A stretch of 64,000 nt of DNA from an uncultured Akkermansia sp. (GTDB lineage Bacteria > Verrucomicrobiota > Verrucomicrobiia > Verrucomicrobiales > Akkermansiaceae), in assembly GCA_905200945.1 (NCBI GenBank), contig CAJKMG010000004.1, positions 71,085 to 135,084 on the forward strand. The letters are read 5' to 3'. A program made the translations under genes and the position numbers. The notes beneath the pieces are model-generated. The model searched no databases. It was not told where the DNA came from and saw only the letters and a list, made by a program, of their open reading frames with translations. Within the stretch, counting starts at the first letter, position 1; each line of letters starts with the position of its first letter. Shown one piece after another: positions 44,837-54,460 of this stretch.

Positions 44837-46483
44837 ATGGCAACACCGGATTTTCATTATCAGGACCCTTTTCCCATGGAAAAGGACGACACTCAATACC
44901 GCCTCATCACGTCCGACTACGTGAGCGTAGGCGACTTTGAAGGACATCCCATGCTGAAAGTGGAACCGGAGGGCCTGCGCCTGCTGGCCGCGGAAGCCTT
45001 CCATGACGTGGCTTTTTTCCTGCGCCCCGCCCACCTGAAGCAGGTGGCCGCCATTCTGGACGATCCGGAAGCCAGCGATAATGATAAAAGCGTGGCCCTG
45101 ACGATGCTCCGCAACGCGGAAGTGGCGTCCGCCGGCATCCTGCCCTTCTGCCAGGACACGGGAACCGCCACCATCGTAGGCAAGAAGGGCCAGCAGGTCT
45201 GGACCGGCTGCGACGACTGCGAACAGCTTTCCCACGGCGTTTACGACGCCTATACCCAGAACAATCTGCGCTATTCCCAGACGGTGGCGCTGGATATGTA
45301 CACGGAGAAAAACACCGGCACCAATCTTCCCGCCCAGATTGACCTGGAAGCGGTGGAGGGCATGAAGTACTCCTTCCTGTTCGTCGCCAAGGGCGGCGGC
45401 TCCGCCAACAAGACTTATCTTTACCAGGAAACGAAGGCCCTGCTCAACCCGGCCACGCTGAAAAAGTTCCTGGTGGAAAAGATGAGCACCTTGGGCACGG
45501 CGGCCTGCCCCCCCTACCACATCGCGTTCGTCATTGGCGGCACTTCTGCGGAAAAATGCCTGAAAACCGTGAAGATGGCCTCCACGAAGTACTACGACAA
45601 CCTGCCTACTACGGGCAACGAATACGGCCGCGCCTTCCGTGACCTGGAACTGGAAAAGGAATTGCATGAAGAAGCGTGCAAGCTGGGCCTGGGCGCCCAG
45701 TTCGGCGGCAAGTGGTACGCCCTGGACGTGCGCGTCATCCGGCTGCCCCGCCACGGCGCCTCCTGCCCGGTGGGCCTGGGAGTCTCCTGCTCCGCGGACC
45801 GCAACGCGAAAGCCAAAATCACGCCGGAGGGCATCTTTATTGAACAGCTGGAAACCAACCCCGGCCAGTATATTCCGGAAGCCCTGCGCATGACCTCCAG
45901 CAAAGCTATCTCCATTGACCTGAACCGCCCGATGAAGGAAGTTCTGGCGGAACTGGGCAAGTACCCCGTCACCACGCGCCTGAGCCTGAACGGCACCATC
46001 ATCGTGGCTCGCGACATCGCCCACGCCAAGCTGAAGGAACGCCTGGAAAAGGGCGAAGGGCTGCCTCAGTACATGAAGGATCACCCCGTGTACTACGCCG
46101 GCCCGGCGAAAACCCCGGAAGGCTACCCCTCCGGTTCCTTCGGCCCCACGACCGCAGGCCGCATGGACTCCTACGTGGACCTGTTCCAGGAAAACGGCGG
46201 CTCCATGATCATGATCGCCAAGGGCAACCGAAGCCAGCAGGTAACGGATGCCTGCCGGAAACACGGCGGTTTTTACCTGGGCTCCATCGGCGGTCCCGCC
46301 GCCATCCTGGCCAAGAACAACATCAAGAAAGTGGAACTGCTGGAATACCCGGAACTGGGCATGGAAGCCATCTGGAAAATTGAAGTGGAAGACTTCCCCG
46401 CCTTTATTCTGGTAGATGACAAGGGCAATGATTTCTTCGCCAAAATCCGCGAAGGATGGGCCTGCGCCGGTTGCGGGCATTAA
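44837..46483 (+). CDS. fumA: Class I (iron-sulfur) fumarate hydratase
   Basis: The product has 548 residues from ATG 44837, the length of E. coli FumA. It interconverts fumarate and malate. The iron-sulfur ligand Cys of FCQDTGT and later conserved Cys and the C-terminal domain signature TPEGYPSGSFGPTTAGRMD are present. The enzyme is oxygen-sensitive and suits the anaerobic reductive branch that yields succinate and propionate. A good terminator follows. Confidence 0.93.
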   Translation: MATPDFHYQDPFPMEKDDTQYRLITSDYVSVGDFEGHPMLKVEPEGLRLLAAEAFHDVAFFLRPAHLKQVAAILDDPEASDNDKSVALTMLRNAEVASAGILPFCQDTGTATIVGKKGQQVWTGCDDCEQLSHGVYDAYTQNNLRYSQTVALDMYTEKNTGTNLPAQIDLEAVEGMKYSFLFVAKGGGSANKTYLYQETKALLNPATLKKFLVEKMSTLGTAACPPYHIAFVIGGTSAEKCLKTVKMASTKYYDNLPTTGNEYGRAFRDLELEKELHEEACKLGLGAQFGGKWYALDVRVIRLPRHGASCPVGLGVSCSADRNAKAKITPEGIFIEQLETNPGQYIPEALRMTSSKAISIDLNRPMKEVLAELGKYPVTTRLSLNGTIIVARDIAHAKLKERLEKGEGLPQYMKDHPVYYAGPAKTPEGYPSGSFGPTTAGRMDSYVDLFQENGGSMIMIAKGNRSQQVTDACRKHGGFYLGSIGGPAAILAKNNIKKVELLEYPELGMEAIWKIEVEDFPAFILVDDKGNDFFAKIREGWACAGCGH

Positions 46484-46511
46484 GCCTGAATCGGAAAAAA
46501 GATGATTCGCG

Positions 46512-46540
46512 GCCGGAGTCTTTCGGGACTCCGGCTTTTT
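46512..46540 (+). terminator. Terminator of the fumarase gene
   Basis: GCCGGAGTC (46512-46520) pairs with GACTCCGGC (46527-46535) around a 6-base loop, followed by TTTTT. Confidence 0.88.
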
Positions 46541-46631
46541 GATGCTCCGGGTTCAGACCATCCTCCCGGTGCAGACGGCATTGAATATCCGGAAGGGGAA
46601 AATTTCCGGTATTCATTCATCATGCGCCTCT

Positions 46632-47192
46632 TCACGCAAACAGGTAATAAACCAGCATCAGCGCCAGATTGACGCCGGCAGCCATCAGCATCCCGCCCGG
46701 TTTCAAATACCGCGCCTTTCCAAGAAAAACCGCCAGCACCGCAAAAACGGCGTACAGGGATATCCACATCAGAAAAAATGCTGCCAGGTTCCGCCCGTTC
46801 CCCAGACCGGCCTGAAACATGTTCCCGCCATGGAAAAGAAACGGCAACGCCGGCAGCACGGCGTAAATGACATACACCCAATCCCTCACTATCACCCTGA
46901 AAGAGACCGTCAGCGGCTCCCTGCCAAAGAGAATATTACGGGAGCAGGCGTTCCGCATCTTTTCCTTACTCAGAGCGCAGGGCAAATAGAAAGGAAGAAG
47001 CATCAGCGCCAAAACGGGCCCGGCATATAACATGGCGGCCATTCCCGCTACGAGAGCGAAGAAAGCGGCAAAGAGGACAGGCACGCCCGCCATGAGCAGG
47101 AAAAGAAAGGCTGTCCTGCGCTCCGCCTTCTCCCCCATTTTCAGGAAAGACCATGAAAGATAAGCCATAGGATAAAAATATGGTTTCTTCAA
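46632..47192 (-). CDS. Multi-span membrane protein, unknown function
   Basis: The product has 186 residues with about five hydrophobic segments (for example AFLFLLMAGVPVLFAAFFAL). No domain is recognised. It is convergent with fumA. Confidence 0.6.
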   Translation of the reverse strand: MKKPYFYPMAYLSWSFLKMGEKAERRTAFLFLLMAGVPVLFAAFFALVAGMAAMLYAGPVLALMLLPFYLPCALSKEKMRNACSRNILFGREPLTVSFRVIVRDWVYVIYAVLPALPFLFHGGNMFQAGLGNGRNLAAFFLMWISLYAVFAVLAVFLGKARYLKPGGMLMAAGVNLALMLVYYLFA

Positions 47193-47343
47193 GTCTGCCA
47201 GAAATCAAAGCCGTGCGCAAGGGAAAGCCGCCCACGAACATCCGGAACAACAGAGACCCCATCCCTCCGCACGCGGCAAGAGGGGAACCAGACAGACTCT
47301 GATTGGGATTGCCCCGCGCCCGCGCCCGCGTTATCCTGCCTCT

Positions 47344-47796
47344 ATGGTCTACCGAATTTGCAAATCCATCGAACTGGAAAGCGGGCATCTCCTGTCCAAA
47401 CATCCCGGTAATTGCAAATTCCCGCATGGCCATACGCGCTCCGTAGAGATGGTGTTCCGGGCGGAAACTCTGGATGCCAATGACATGGTGTTGGATTTCA
47501 AGGCTATCAAGCAAATGATGGGGGACTTCCTCCAGCAGTTTGACCACTCCCTGTGCGTGAATACGGAAGACCCCAATTACGCCGCCTTCGTGGCCGCATA
47601 CGGGGAGCGCATCATTCCGTTCGACCGGGAAGACCCCACCAGCGAAGTGATGGCCCGCACTATTTTCAATGTTGCCCGCCAAGCGCTGGAAAAAGCCGGA
47701 GAGACCCCCGGCGAATATCCTGTGCGGGCCTGTGTTGAGCTGGAACGCGTGCGCGTGTGGGAAACCAGCAGTTCCTGGGCGGAATACGGGGAATAA
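47344..47796 (+). CDS. queD: 6-pyruvoyl-tetrahydropterin synthase family protein (QueD-like)
   Basis: The product has 150 residues. Zinc His ligands are H15, H28 and H30 (GHLL and HGH) with catalytic C24 in NCKFPHGH; FDHSL supplies the second His and VWETSSSW the Glu. The family makes 6-carboxytetrahydropterin for queuosine (QueD) or related pterins. Other queuosine genes are not adjacent, so QueD is the best but not the only possibility. Confidence 0.85.
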   Translation: MVYRICKSIELESGHLLSKHPGNCKFPHGHTRSVEMVFRAETLDANDMVLDFKAIKQMMGDFLQQFDHSLCVNTEDPNYAAFVAAYGERIIPFDREDPTSEVMARTIFNVARQALEKAGETPGEYPVRACVELERVRVWETSSSWAEYGE

Positions 47797-47874
47797 CTGA
47801 AACAGCGCGTTTCCCGCCGGGCGGAACGCTCCGCAAAGATTCCCGGCCCCGTGGAAAGCACGGCCGCAACGCGG

Positions 47875-47885
47875 CCCCCCCCCCC
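47875..47885. repeat. Run of 11 cytosines between convergent genes
   Basis: An uninterrupted C11 tract lies 78 bases after queD and 13 bases from the end of the convergent DUF3313 gene. Tracts of this length are slippage-prone. Confidence 0.85.
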
Positions 47886-47898
47886 GCAGGTTCATCCC

Positions 47899-48657
47899 TT
47901 AAAAGGGATTCAGGGAAATCATGCGTTTCTGCGTCCAGTGCCCGTAGGCGGAAGAATATACATCCGTAATTTCCCGGGTCCATTCGTCAATAGTGCGCTG
48001 ATGGTGGGCGTATTTTTTAAAATCCTTGGTGTCCACGCCCAGCAGGGAGCTGTGGTCTTCCTCATAATCCGCAAATTCGGAAACGATGCGGCCGGACTCA
48101 TCCCTCAGGCGGCCCGCCATGGCAATGTGCCCTTTCTTGATGAACCGTTTGACCAGCCCTCCCCCCTTGATGCCGCTCAGCGCCGTGACAAAGATGCCGG
48201 CCCTGGCATTCGTGGGAGTGATGGAAATGATGGCGAGTTCCAGCGTATAGGCCCCCCTGGTTCCCGGAGGCACCATTTCAAAATGCGGATTTTCGGCAAC
48301 CTCCTTTTCCATTCTGGTTGCAACGCTCTTCCGGAAGTACTCCGCCAGGCCGCGCAGGGCATCAAACCCCTCCGCGGTATCCGGCCTTACATCCATGTGC
48401 TCCGTATCCACCGGAACAACGGCCATCATGACTTTTTTGCCATCCACGCCGTTCACCCTGTCATTCCAGATTTTTTTATCATCGGCATTCCAGTACGCGT
48501 CAAAGGGAATATGGGAATCCTTATTTTTTACCTGATGAGCGATAAATCCTGTTTGGGGAACATGTTTGAAATTATTGGAACAAGACACTACCGCCATGCA
48601 GCCGAGCAGCACGAGAGCCATCAGGGAAGCTGAGAATAAAAAACGGTGTTTCTTCAT
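47899..48657 (-). CDS. DUF3313-like lipoprotein
   Basis: The product has 252 residues from ATG 48657. Two overlapping lipobox-like sites (LLGC and VVSC) near residues 19-26 suggest lipidation. The core has VDTEHMDVRPD...LRGLAEYFRKSVA and LAIISITPTNA, the DUF3313 pattern, a family of predicted outer-membrane lipoproteins of unknown role. It is monocistronic. Confidence 0.72.
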   Translation of the reverse strand: MKKHRFLFSASLMALVLLGCMAVVSCSNNFKHVPQTGFIAHQVKNKDSHIPFDAYWNADDKKIWNDRVNGVDGKKVMMAVVPVDTEHMDVRPDTAEGFDALRGLAEYFRKSVATRMEKEVAENPHFEMVPPGTRGAYTLELAIISITPTNARAGIFVTALSGIKGGGLVKRFIKKGHIAMAGRLRDESGRIVSEFADYEEDHSSLLGVDTKDFKKYAHHQRTIDEWTREITDVYSSAYGHWTQKRMISLNPF

Positions 48658-48792
48658 ATCAAATAATTCCATATCAAGTAATCGGCAGAATCGTTTCTAT
48701 CATGGCCCGGCATCCGCTGTCAATAAAACCCGCGGGTGAACATCCGGGGCGGCGGTCCTCCCGCCGTGCGGAAGGGGCCAAAGAGGGAATGC

Positions 48793-50442
48793 CTAGTCTT
48801 CTTCATCCATGGGGCGGTATTTCACAGCCAGTTTTTCCAGGATTTTCAAGGCTCTGAAGGCGCGGCTGCGGAACGATTTGTAGTCCCGGGGGTCGCAGTC
48901 GCTCCAGGCGCGTTCGGACAGGGCCAGGGCGCGCGGCCACGCCATGTATTCCACCAGCCCCATATTGTACAGGTATTCCGTCCAGATGTTAGCCTGGAGG
49001 CCGCGCACCCTGGCGGCTTCCTCCGGGGAGAGTTCCGGCAATTCATAGCCGTACACCTGCTTGAGCGGAATAAGGCCCCCTACGGCTTTCGGCTCCGTGG
49101 ACGCGGCGGACTGGTAATAGTCAAAATAGAAGTGGGAACACGGCGCCAGGATGACGGGATGCCCTTTCCTGGCCGCTGCCGCGGCAAAACCGTTGCCGCG
49201 CCACGCCATGACGAAGATATGTTTGTCCGCCTCCAACTCCCCGGCTTCATCCCAGACAATGGCGTCATAGCCGCCCTTCCGCACATAGTCCGCAATCTGC
49301 TGCAGGAAATCCCGGCTCAGGGCCTTGAGATCCTTCTCCCTCAGGCTTTTTAAACGGTTCTGGCAATACCGGCATTTTTTCCATGCCTCGGCAGACACCT
49401 CGTCATGGCCCAAATGAATGGGGGAGCCGGGCGGAAAGACAGCCTTAAGTTCATCCACCACGTCTTTCACGAAGCGGAGCGTTTCCGGACGCCCCATGCA
49501 GACGGCGTCCCGGCCTTTTTTCCCCTCCACGGGAAAGTTCACGCCGTCGCAAATCAAATCCCCGTAGGCATGCATGGCCGCATAGGAATGGCCTGGAAGG
49601 TCTATTTCCGGAACAACGGTGACCTGGCGGCTGCGCGCATAGGCAATAATCTCCCTCATCTGCTCCTGGGTGTAAAAACCGCCGTAGGTAGCTTCCGGGT
49701 CATGTTCCTGGATGGCGAGTTTCACTTCCTGCCAGTTCCATTCTCCGTCAGCGAGCGGAACGCGCCAGGCGCTCATGGAAGTAAGCAATGGATATTTCTT
49801 AATTTCCAGGCGCCAGCCGGGGCCGTCCGTCAGGTGCAGGTGGAGGCGGTTGAGCTTAAACAGGGACATGGCGTCAACCATGCGCTTGACTTCCGCCATG
49901 GTGAAAAAGTGGCGGGAAACATCCAGCATCATGCCCCGCCATTCAAAGCGGGGGACATCCCGGAGGGAAAAAACGGGTACGGAAAACCCCTCCCCGGTCC
50001 GGTTGGCGCTTAAAACCTGGACCATGCTCTGCCACGCGTAGAAAAGGCCCTGGGGGGCCGCCGCTTTCAGATGCAGGACGCCCCTCCCTTCCCCGTCGCG
50101 CTCCAGGCGGGCCTCATACCCTTCGCCTGTTCCCGAGGGGCTTCCCTCAACCGAACAAACGGCATCCGCAGACGCCCTGTCACGGGTCATGGAGAGGCCG
50201 GACAAAACGCCCTGGGCGTTGAGCACATTCAGGAGGGCCTCCACCACGGGCGCATCCTTTTCCTGCGCATAAACCGCCAGCCGCAGCGGGAGATGAGCCA
50301 CGGAAGACCGGTCAGACCTGCATGCGGAAGGCGCGGGGAGCAACACCTCCTCGGCCGGAAGCGTGTCCGCCATGCCGGCGCCCGGTAATCCGGACAGAGC
50401 CAGCCATGCGGCCAGCCGGAAACAACGCCCCTTATTCATCAT
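48793..50442 (-). CDS. GH20 beta-N-acetylhexosaminidase, compact exported
   Basis: The product has 549 residues; ATG 50439 is an equally possible start. A signal peptide (MNKGRCFRLAAWLALSGLPG) precedes a GH20b-like domain and the catalytic barrel with D347-E348 in HLGHDE. It lacks the C-terminal sandwich of the 37.6-kb GH20. The presence of Cys pairs in the region after the catalytic motif (CRYC) is unusual. It likely trims terminal HexNAc from host glycans. Confidence 0.9.
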   Translation of the reverse strand: MMNKGRCFRLAAWLALSGLPGAGMADTLPAEEVLLPAPSACRSDRSSVAHLPLRLAVYAQEKDAPVVEALLNVLNAQGVLSGLSMTRDRASADAVCSVEGSPSGTGEGYEARLERDGEGRGVLHLKAAAPQGLFYAWQSMVQVLSANRTGEGFSVPVFSLRDVPRFEWRGMMLDVSRHFFTMAEVKRMVDAMSLFKLNRLHLHLTDGPGWRLEIKKYPLLTSMSAWRVPLADGEWNWQEVKLAIQEHDPEATYGGFYTQEQMREIIAYARSRQVTVVPEIDLPGHSYAAMHAYGDLICDGVNFPVEGKKGRDAVCMGRPETLRFVKDVVDELKAVFPPGSPIHLGHDEVSAEAWKKCRYCQNRLKSLREKDLKALSRDFLQQIADYVRKGGYDAIVWDEAGELEADKHIFVMAWRGNGFAAAAARKGHPVILAPCSHFYFDYYQSAASTEPKAVGGLIPLKQVYGYELPELSPEEAARVRGLQANIWTEYLYNMGLVEYMAWPRALALSERAWSDCDPRDYKSFRSRAFRALKILEKLAVKYRPMDEED

Positions 50443-50520
50443 TCAGGAAATACGGCCCGCCCTTGTCTCTTCTTTCAATGGAAGGAGCTTTCCCTCAGGC
50501 CCCTGTGTTCCGGAAAGCAA

Positions 50521-50546
50521 AGGCGCGGCCGTATTCAGCCGCGCCT
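50521..50546 (-). terminator. Terminator of ffh
   Basis: AGGCGCGGC (50521-50529) pairs with GCCGCGCCT (50538-50546); the minus-strand transcript continues into TTTGCTTT. Confidence 0.6.
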
Positions 50547-50570
50547 GCCAGTTTCCATCCTTTTTTACAT

Positions 50571-52010
50571 TTACCTGCGTCCGCCAAAAAGGCCGCCGAG
50601 ACCGCCACCTAATCCACCCAGGCCTTTCAGGCCGCCCAAACCTCCTCCCATGCCTGGAAAGCCGGGAATCTTGCCCCCCTTCCCTTTCATGGAAGCCATC
50701 TGCTTCATCATGGCGCCCATTTTTCCCTTGCCGGACATCATCTTGCGCATTTCGGAAAAATTCTTGATCAGCTTGTTCACTTCCATCAAAGGACGGCCGC
50801 ATCCCGCGGCAATGCGGCGGCGGCGGGACGGATTCAGCAGGTTGGGATTGCTCCTTTCCTTGGCCGTCATGGAGAGCACAATGGCCTCCATGTGCTTCAT
50901 CCGCCTGGGGTCCAGGGCTCCTTCCGGAAGTTGTTTCTTGATTTTGCCGAAGCCGGGGAGCAGGCCCAGCAGCCCTTCCAGCGGCCCCAGGCTCTGCATC
51001 ATTTTCATCTGGTCCAGAAAGTCATTGAAATCAAATTTGCCGGACATCATGCGGTCCATGGATTTGGCCGCCTGCTCTTCGTCAATGCGTGCGGCGGCAT
51101 GCTCCACCAGCCCGACAATGTCGCCCATGCCCAGAATGCGATCCGCCATGCGGCCGGGAACAAAGGGGCCGAACTGATCCAGCTTTTCCCCCTCACCGGA
51201 AAATTTGATGGGCTTGCCCGTCACGGAACGCATGGAAAGGGCCGCGCCACCGCGGGCATCGCCGTCCAGCTTGGTCAGGACGATGCCCGTTACGTTCACG
51301 GCACGGTCAAAGGTCTGGGCCACGTTCACGGCCTGCTGGCCCGTGGCGGCATCCGCCACCAGGAGCGTTTCCCTCGGCGCAAGGAAGGCGTGCAGATGGC
51401 GCAGTTCGTCTATCAGGGCTTCATCCACTTCCTGACGGCCCGCCGTGTCAAAAATCATGACGGTCCCGTTCTGGGTCCGGGCCCATTCCAGAGCCTCGCG
51501 CGCCACGGCCACCACGTCCCTGCTGCCGGGAGCGGGCTTATAAACGGGCACTCCTATTTGTTCCGCCAGCGTGGCCAGCTGGTCCACGGCGGCGGGACGC
51601 ACCAGGTCGCAGGCCACCAGCAGGGGGCGGCGCCCCTCGTTCTTCAGGCGCAGGGCCAGCTTCGCGCTGGTCGTGGTCTTGCCGGCGCCGTTCAGGCCCA
51701 CCACCATGATTCTGGCAGGGTCCGTCAAGTCCAGCCCCACGGCGTCCCCACCCAGCAGGGCGGCGATTTCATCACGGAAAATTTTGACGATCTGCTCTCC
51801 GGGCTTGATGGATTTGAGCACTTCCTGCCCCATGGCCCGTTCCTTCACGCGGCCGATGAATTCCCGGGCCACGCCAAACTCCACGTCCGCCTCCAGCAAG
51901 GCCAGCCGGATGTCGCGCAGGGCGTCTGCAATATTTTTCTCGGAAATCTTGCCCAGGCCGCGAAGCCTCCGGAATGTGTTATCCAGTTTATCTGCTAAAA
52001 GTGAAAACAT
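50571..52010 (-). CDS. ffh: Signal recognition particle protein
   Basis: The product has 479 residues from ATG 52010 (MFSLLADKLDNTFRRL), the usual start. Ffh binds the 4.5S RNA and signal sequences and, with FtsY, targets membrane proteins. The NG domain has GLNGAGKTTTSAKLA, DTAGRQEVDE and TKLDGDARGG. The M domain is Met-rich and the tail is a Gly-rich stretch (GGGLGGL...), longer and more glycine-rich than in many bacteria. Confidence 0.95.
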   Translation of the reverse strand: MFSLLADKLDNTFRRLRGLGKISEKNIADALRDIRLALLEADVEFGVAREFIGRVKERAMGQEVLKSIKPGEQIVKIFRDEIAALLGGDAVGLDLTDPARIMVVGLNGAGKTTTSAKLALRLKNEGRRPLLVACDLVRPAAVDQLATLAEQIGVPVYKPAPGSRDVVAVAREALEWARTQNGTVMIFDTAGRQEVDEALIDELRHLHAFLAPRETLLVADAATGQQAVNVAQTFDRAVNVTGIVLTKLDGDARGGAALSMRSVTGKPIKFSGEGEKLDQFGPFVPGRMADRILGMGDIVGLVEHAAARIDEEQAAKSMDRMMSGKFDFNDFLDQMKMMQSLGPLEGLLGLLPGFGKIKKQLPEGALDPRRMKHMEAIVLSMTAKERSNPNLLNPSRRRRIAAGCGRPLMEVNKLIKNFSEMRKMMSGKGKMGAMMKQMASMKGKGGKIPGFPGMGGGLGGLKGLGGLGGGLGGLFGGRR

Positions 52011-52121
52011 AATCGTATGATGCGCCAGACTGTGCCACATTTCCCCCTTCCCGTCAACAAGCGCGCCCTGCATGGGACATGATGCTTGACTTGCCGGGGG
52101 CTTCGCCCCATCTTTTCCCGC

Positions 52122-53057
52122 ATGGCACCCTTTGACCTGAAAGAGGAAATTTTACGCCTGAAAGAAGAACGCAACGCCATCATTCTGGCGCACAGCTACC
52201 AGACCGGGGATATCCAGGACATGGCCGACTACGTGGGCGACTCCCTGGGGCTGGCCTACAAGGCGCAGAATACGGATTGCGACGTGATCGCCTTCTGCGG
52301 CGTCCATTTCATGGCGGAAACCGCCAAAATTCTTAATCCGGACAAAACCGTCATTCTTCCGGATGCCGACGCCGGCTGTTCTCTGGAAGCCTCCTGCGAC
52401 GCCGGTGAGCTGGAAGCTTTCTTAAAAGAAAACGCCCATAAAAATTACTATGTAGTGGCGTATGTGAACTGCTCCATCGGCGTCAAGGCGCTGGCGGATG
52501 TAATCGTTACTTCCGGGAATGCCGTAAAAATCGTCTCCCAGGCTCCGGAGGGCCGCCCCATCCTGTTCGTCCCGGACCAGAATCTGGGCGCTTGGGTAAG
52601 CCGCCAGCTTGGCCGCCCCCTGGAACTGTGGAACGGGGCCTGCCACGTGCACATGGAGTTCACGCGGGACCAGATTCTTGCCCTGAAGGAAAAGCACCCC
52701 GGCGTGCCGGTGGTGGCCCATCCGGAATGCACGGAGGCCGTGCGCCTGCTGGCGGACCATATCTGCTCCACGGAGAAAATGATTCCCTATTGCACGGAAA
52801 GCCCCGCCAAATCTTTCATCATTGTGACGGAATCCGGCATTCTGCACCGTCTCCGCAAGCTGGTTCCGGGCAAAGAATTCATTCCCGCGCCCACGGAGCA
52901 ATGCTCCTGCAGCACCTGCCCGTACATGAAAATGAACACGCTGGAAAAACTGTACCTGGCCCTCCGGGACCTTTCCCCCGCCGTGGAACTGCCGGAAGAC
53001 CTGCGCAGAAGGGCGGAAGCCCCGCTGCTGCGCATGCTGGAGCAATCCCAATCCTGA
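52122..53057 (+). CDS. nadA: Quinolinate synthase
   Basis: The product has 311 residues from ATG 52122 (MAPFDLKEEIL). It condenses iminoaspartate with dihydroxyacetone phosphate in NAD synthesis and carries a [4Fe-4S] cluster. The ligand Cys in FCGVHFMAETAK, one in YVNCSIG and one in QCSCSTCP are present. nadB and nadC are not adjacent. A methyltransferase gene follows after 16 bases. Confidence 0.94.
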   Translation: MAPFDLKEEILRLKEERNAIILAHSYQTGDIQDMADYVGDSLGLAYKAQNTDCDVIAFCGVHFMAETAKILNPDKTVILPDADAGCSLEASCDAGELEAFLKENAHKNYYVVAYVNCSIGVKALADVIVTSGNAVKIVSQAPEGRPILFVPDQNLGAWVSRQLGRPLELWNGACHVHMEFTRDQILALKEKHPGVPVVAHPECTEAVRLLADHICSTEKMIPYCTESPAKSFIIVTESGILHRLRKLVPGKEFIPAPTEQCSCSTCPYMKMNTLEKLYLALRDLSPAVELPEDLRRRAEAPLLRMLEQSQS

Positions 53058-53073
53058 CCCCTGCCTTCCCCGC

Positions 53074-54087
53074 ATGATACGCCTTTCAGACCACATCGCG
53101 GCCGCTGGCGGCTGGCTCTCCCTGGAAGCTTTCATGCAGCTGGCCCTGCACCACCCGCAGGAAGGGTACTACTCCTCTTCCATTGAAAACATCGGTCAAC
53201 GCGGGGATTTTTCCACCACCCCCACGCTTTCCCCCATCCTCGCAAAAGCCATTGCCGCTCACTGGAAAGAAGCCTGCTCCCGCTGCGGCAGGCGGCTGCC
53301 CCTGCTGGAAATAGGCGCCGGTTTCGGCGCCCTGGCCGTCAAAATCCTGGAGCGGCTGGGATTCTGGAACCGCCTGAATACGGACTACGTGATTGTGGAA
53401 TCTTCCCCAAGGCTGCGCGAATTCCAGCACCTTCTGCTGGGAGGAAGGGCCAAAATTTACTCCACCATGGAAAAAGCGCTGAAACACTGCGGAGGCAAGG
53501 CCTTTATTTTCTCCAATGAGCTGGTGGATGCTTTCCCGGCGCGCGTATTCGAATACACGGAACAGGACTGGAAGGAAGTAGGGCTTGTCGTGAAAAACGG
53601 AGCCGTCCGGGAAGAACTGCGCCCCGTCCGGCAGCAGCCGCTTTTCTCCCATATGCTGGAATACGGTTCCCAACCGGGGCAGCGGGTGGAAATTCACGAC
53701 TCCTACGCGCGCTGGTTCACAAGCTGGCTTCCCCTCTGGAACATGGGCGTCATGACGGTCGTCGACTACGGGGATGAAATGGAGCGGCTGTACTATCGCC
53801 GCCCCCGGGGTTCCCTGCGCGGGTACAAAAGCCACCAGGTGCTGACTGGAGAGGAACTGTACCGTAACCCCGGCCTCACGGATTTAACCTGTGACGTCAA
53901 TTTTACGGACCTGCTGGAATTATCCCGCAACTGTCTGGGAGACCGGGTCACTTTCATGACCCAGCGGGACTACCTGCTCCCCCATGCGGAGAACACGCCT
54001 CAGGATGCCTTCCTGACGGATGAACACGGAGCCGGAGGGCACTTCCGCGTACTCATCCAGGAACGCCAGCGGCTGCAGCCGGAATAA
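53074..54087 (+). CDS. SAM-dependent methyltransferase of the NDUFAF7/MidA family
   Basis: The product has 337 residues. The opening HHPQEGYYSS and the EIGAGFGALA SAM loop, then IFSNELVDAFPARVF, match the COG1565 family, whose eukaryotic member methylates an Arg in complex I. A complex I gene pair (nuoB, nuoC) occurs 8 kb away, but no link is shown. It follows nadA closely, likely in one message. Confidence 0.82.
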   Translation: MIRLSDHIAAAGGWLSLEAFMQLALHHPQEGYYSSSIENIGQRGDFSTTPTLSPILAKAIAAHWKEACSRCGRRLPLLEIGAGFGALAVKILERLGFWNRLNTDYVIVESSPRLREFQHLLLGGRAKIYSTMEKALKHCGGKAFIFSNELVDAFPARVFEYTEQDWKEVGLVVKNGAVREELRPVRQQPLFSHMLEYGSQPGQRVEIHDSYARWFTSWLPLWNMGVMTVVDYGDEMERLYYRRPRGSLRGYKSHQVLTGEELYRNPGLTDLTCDVNFTDLLELSRNCLGDRVTFMTQRDYLLPHAENTPQDAFLTDEHGAGGHFRVLIQERQRLQPE

Positions 54088-54283
54088 CCTCTAGATGCCA
54101 GGGCTGCGTACCCGGAAATGCCGGACGAAACCTAGGCAATCCCCTTCCGGCAGCGACGGCCCCCCTTCTTTCTCCATGAGAGAGACATTTTTCACAGGAA
54201 TTCGGCTGACGCCCGAAAAAAATAACATTCTATCAGGAATTTTCTAACAAACAGAAAACTATTCTATCTATACATGGAAGAGG

Positions 54284-54311
54284 TTGACAATAAAAACTGT
54301 ATTATTATTTT
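54284..54311 (+). promoter_or_regulatory. Promoter-like hexamers of the RHS gene
   Basis: A perfect TTGACA (54284-54289) is followed after 16 bases by TATTTT (54306-54311, four of six matches). Transcription would begin near 54318. Confidence 0.4.
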
Positions 54312-54409
54312 TTGACGGAAAACAGTTGTTATATTTTATAAAAAAACAAAAAAAATCAAATAATTTTTTATCGACACAGGCTCTGGATAATACTATCGAG
54401 AAAATAATC

Positions 54410-54433
54410 ATGAGAGGATTGCTCTCCTCTCAT
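54410..54433 (+). promoter_or_regulatory. Perfect 9-bp hairpin in the RHS leader, overlapping a 14-codon leader frame
   Basis: ATGAGAGGA (54410-54418) pairs exactly with TCCTCTCAT (54425-54433) around 6 bases. The ATG of the hairpin opens a short frame (MRGLLSSHFIHLPL) that stops at 54454, six bases before the RHS ATG. A translation-coupling or attenuator role is possible. Confidence 0.4.
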
Positions 54434-54460
54434 TTCATTCATCTCCCCCTTTAATGCCTT

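Larger units (their letters stand above)
54088..54460. other. AT-rich upstream region of the RHS gene
   Basis: No gene is supported. The region turns very AT-rich after 54200 and holds a promoter candidate, a 14-codon leader frame and the hairpin listed separately. A weak dyad (TGCCGGA/TCCGGCA, 54120-54152) near the left end has no T-run. Confidence 0.55.

Noticed and set aside
48750..48766. CGGCGG/CCGCCG hairpin downstream of the 48.8-kb GH20 gene
   Set aside because: Short, GC-only and without a T-run on the minus strand.
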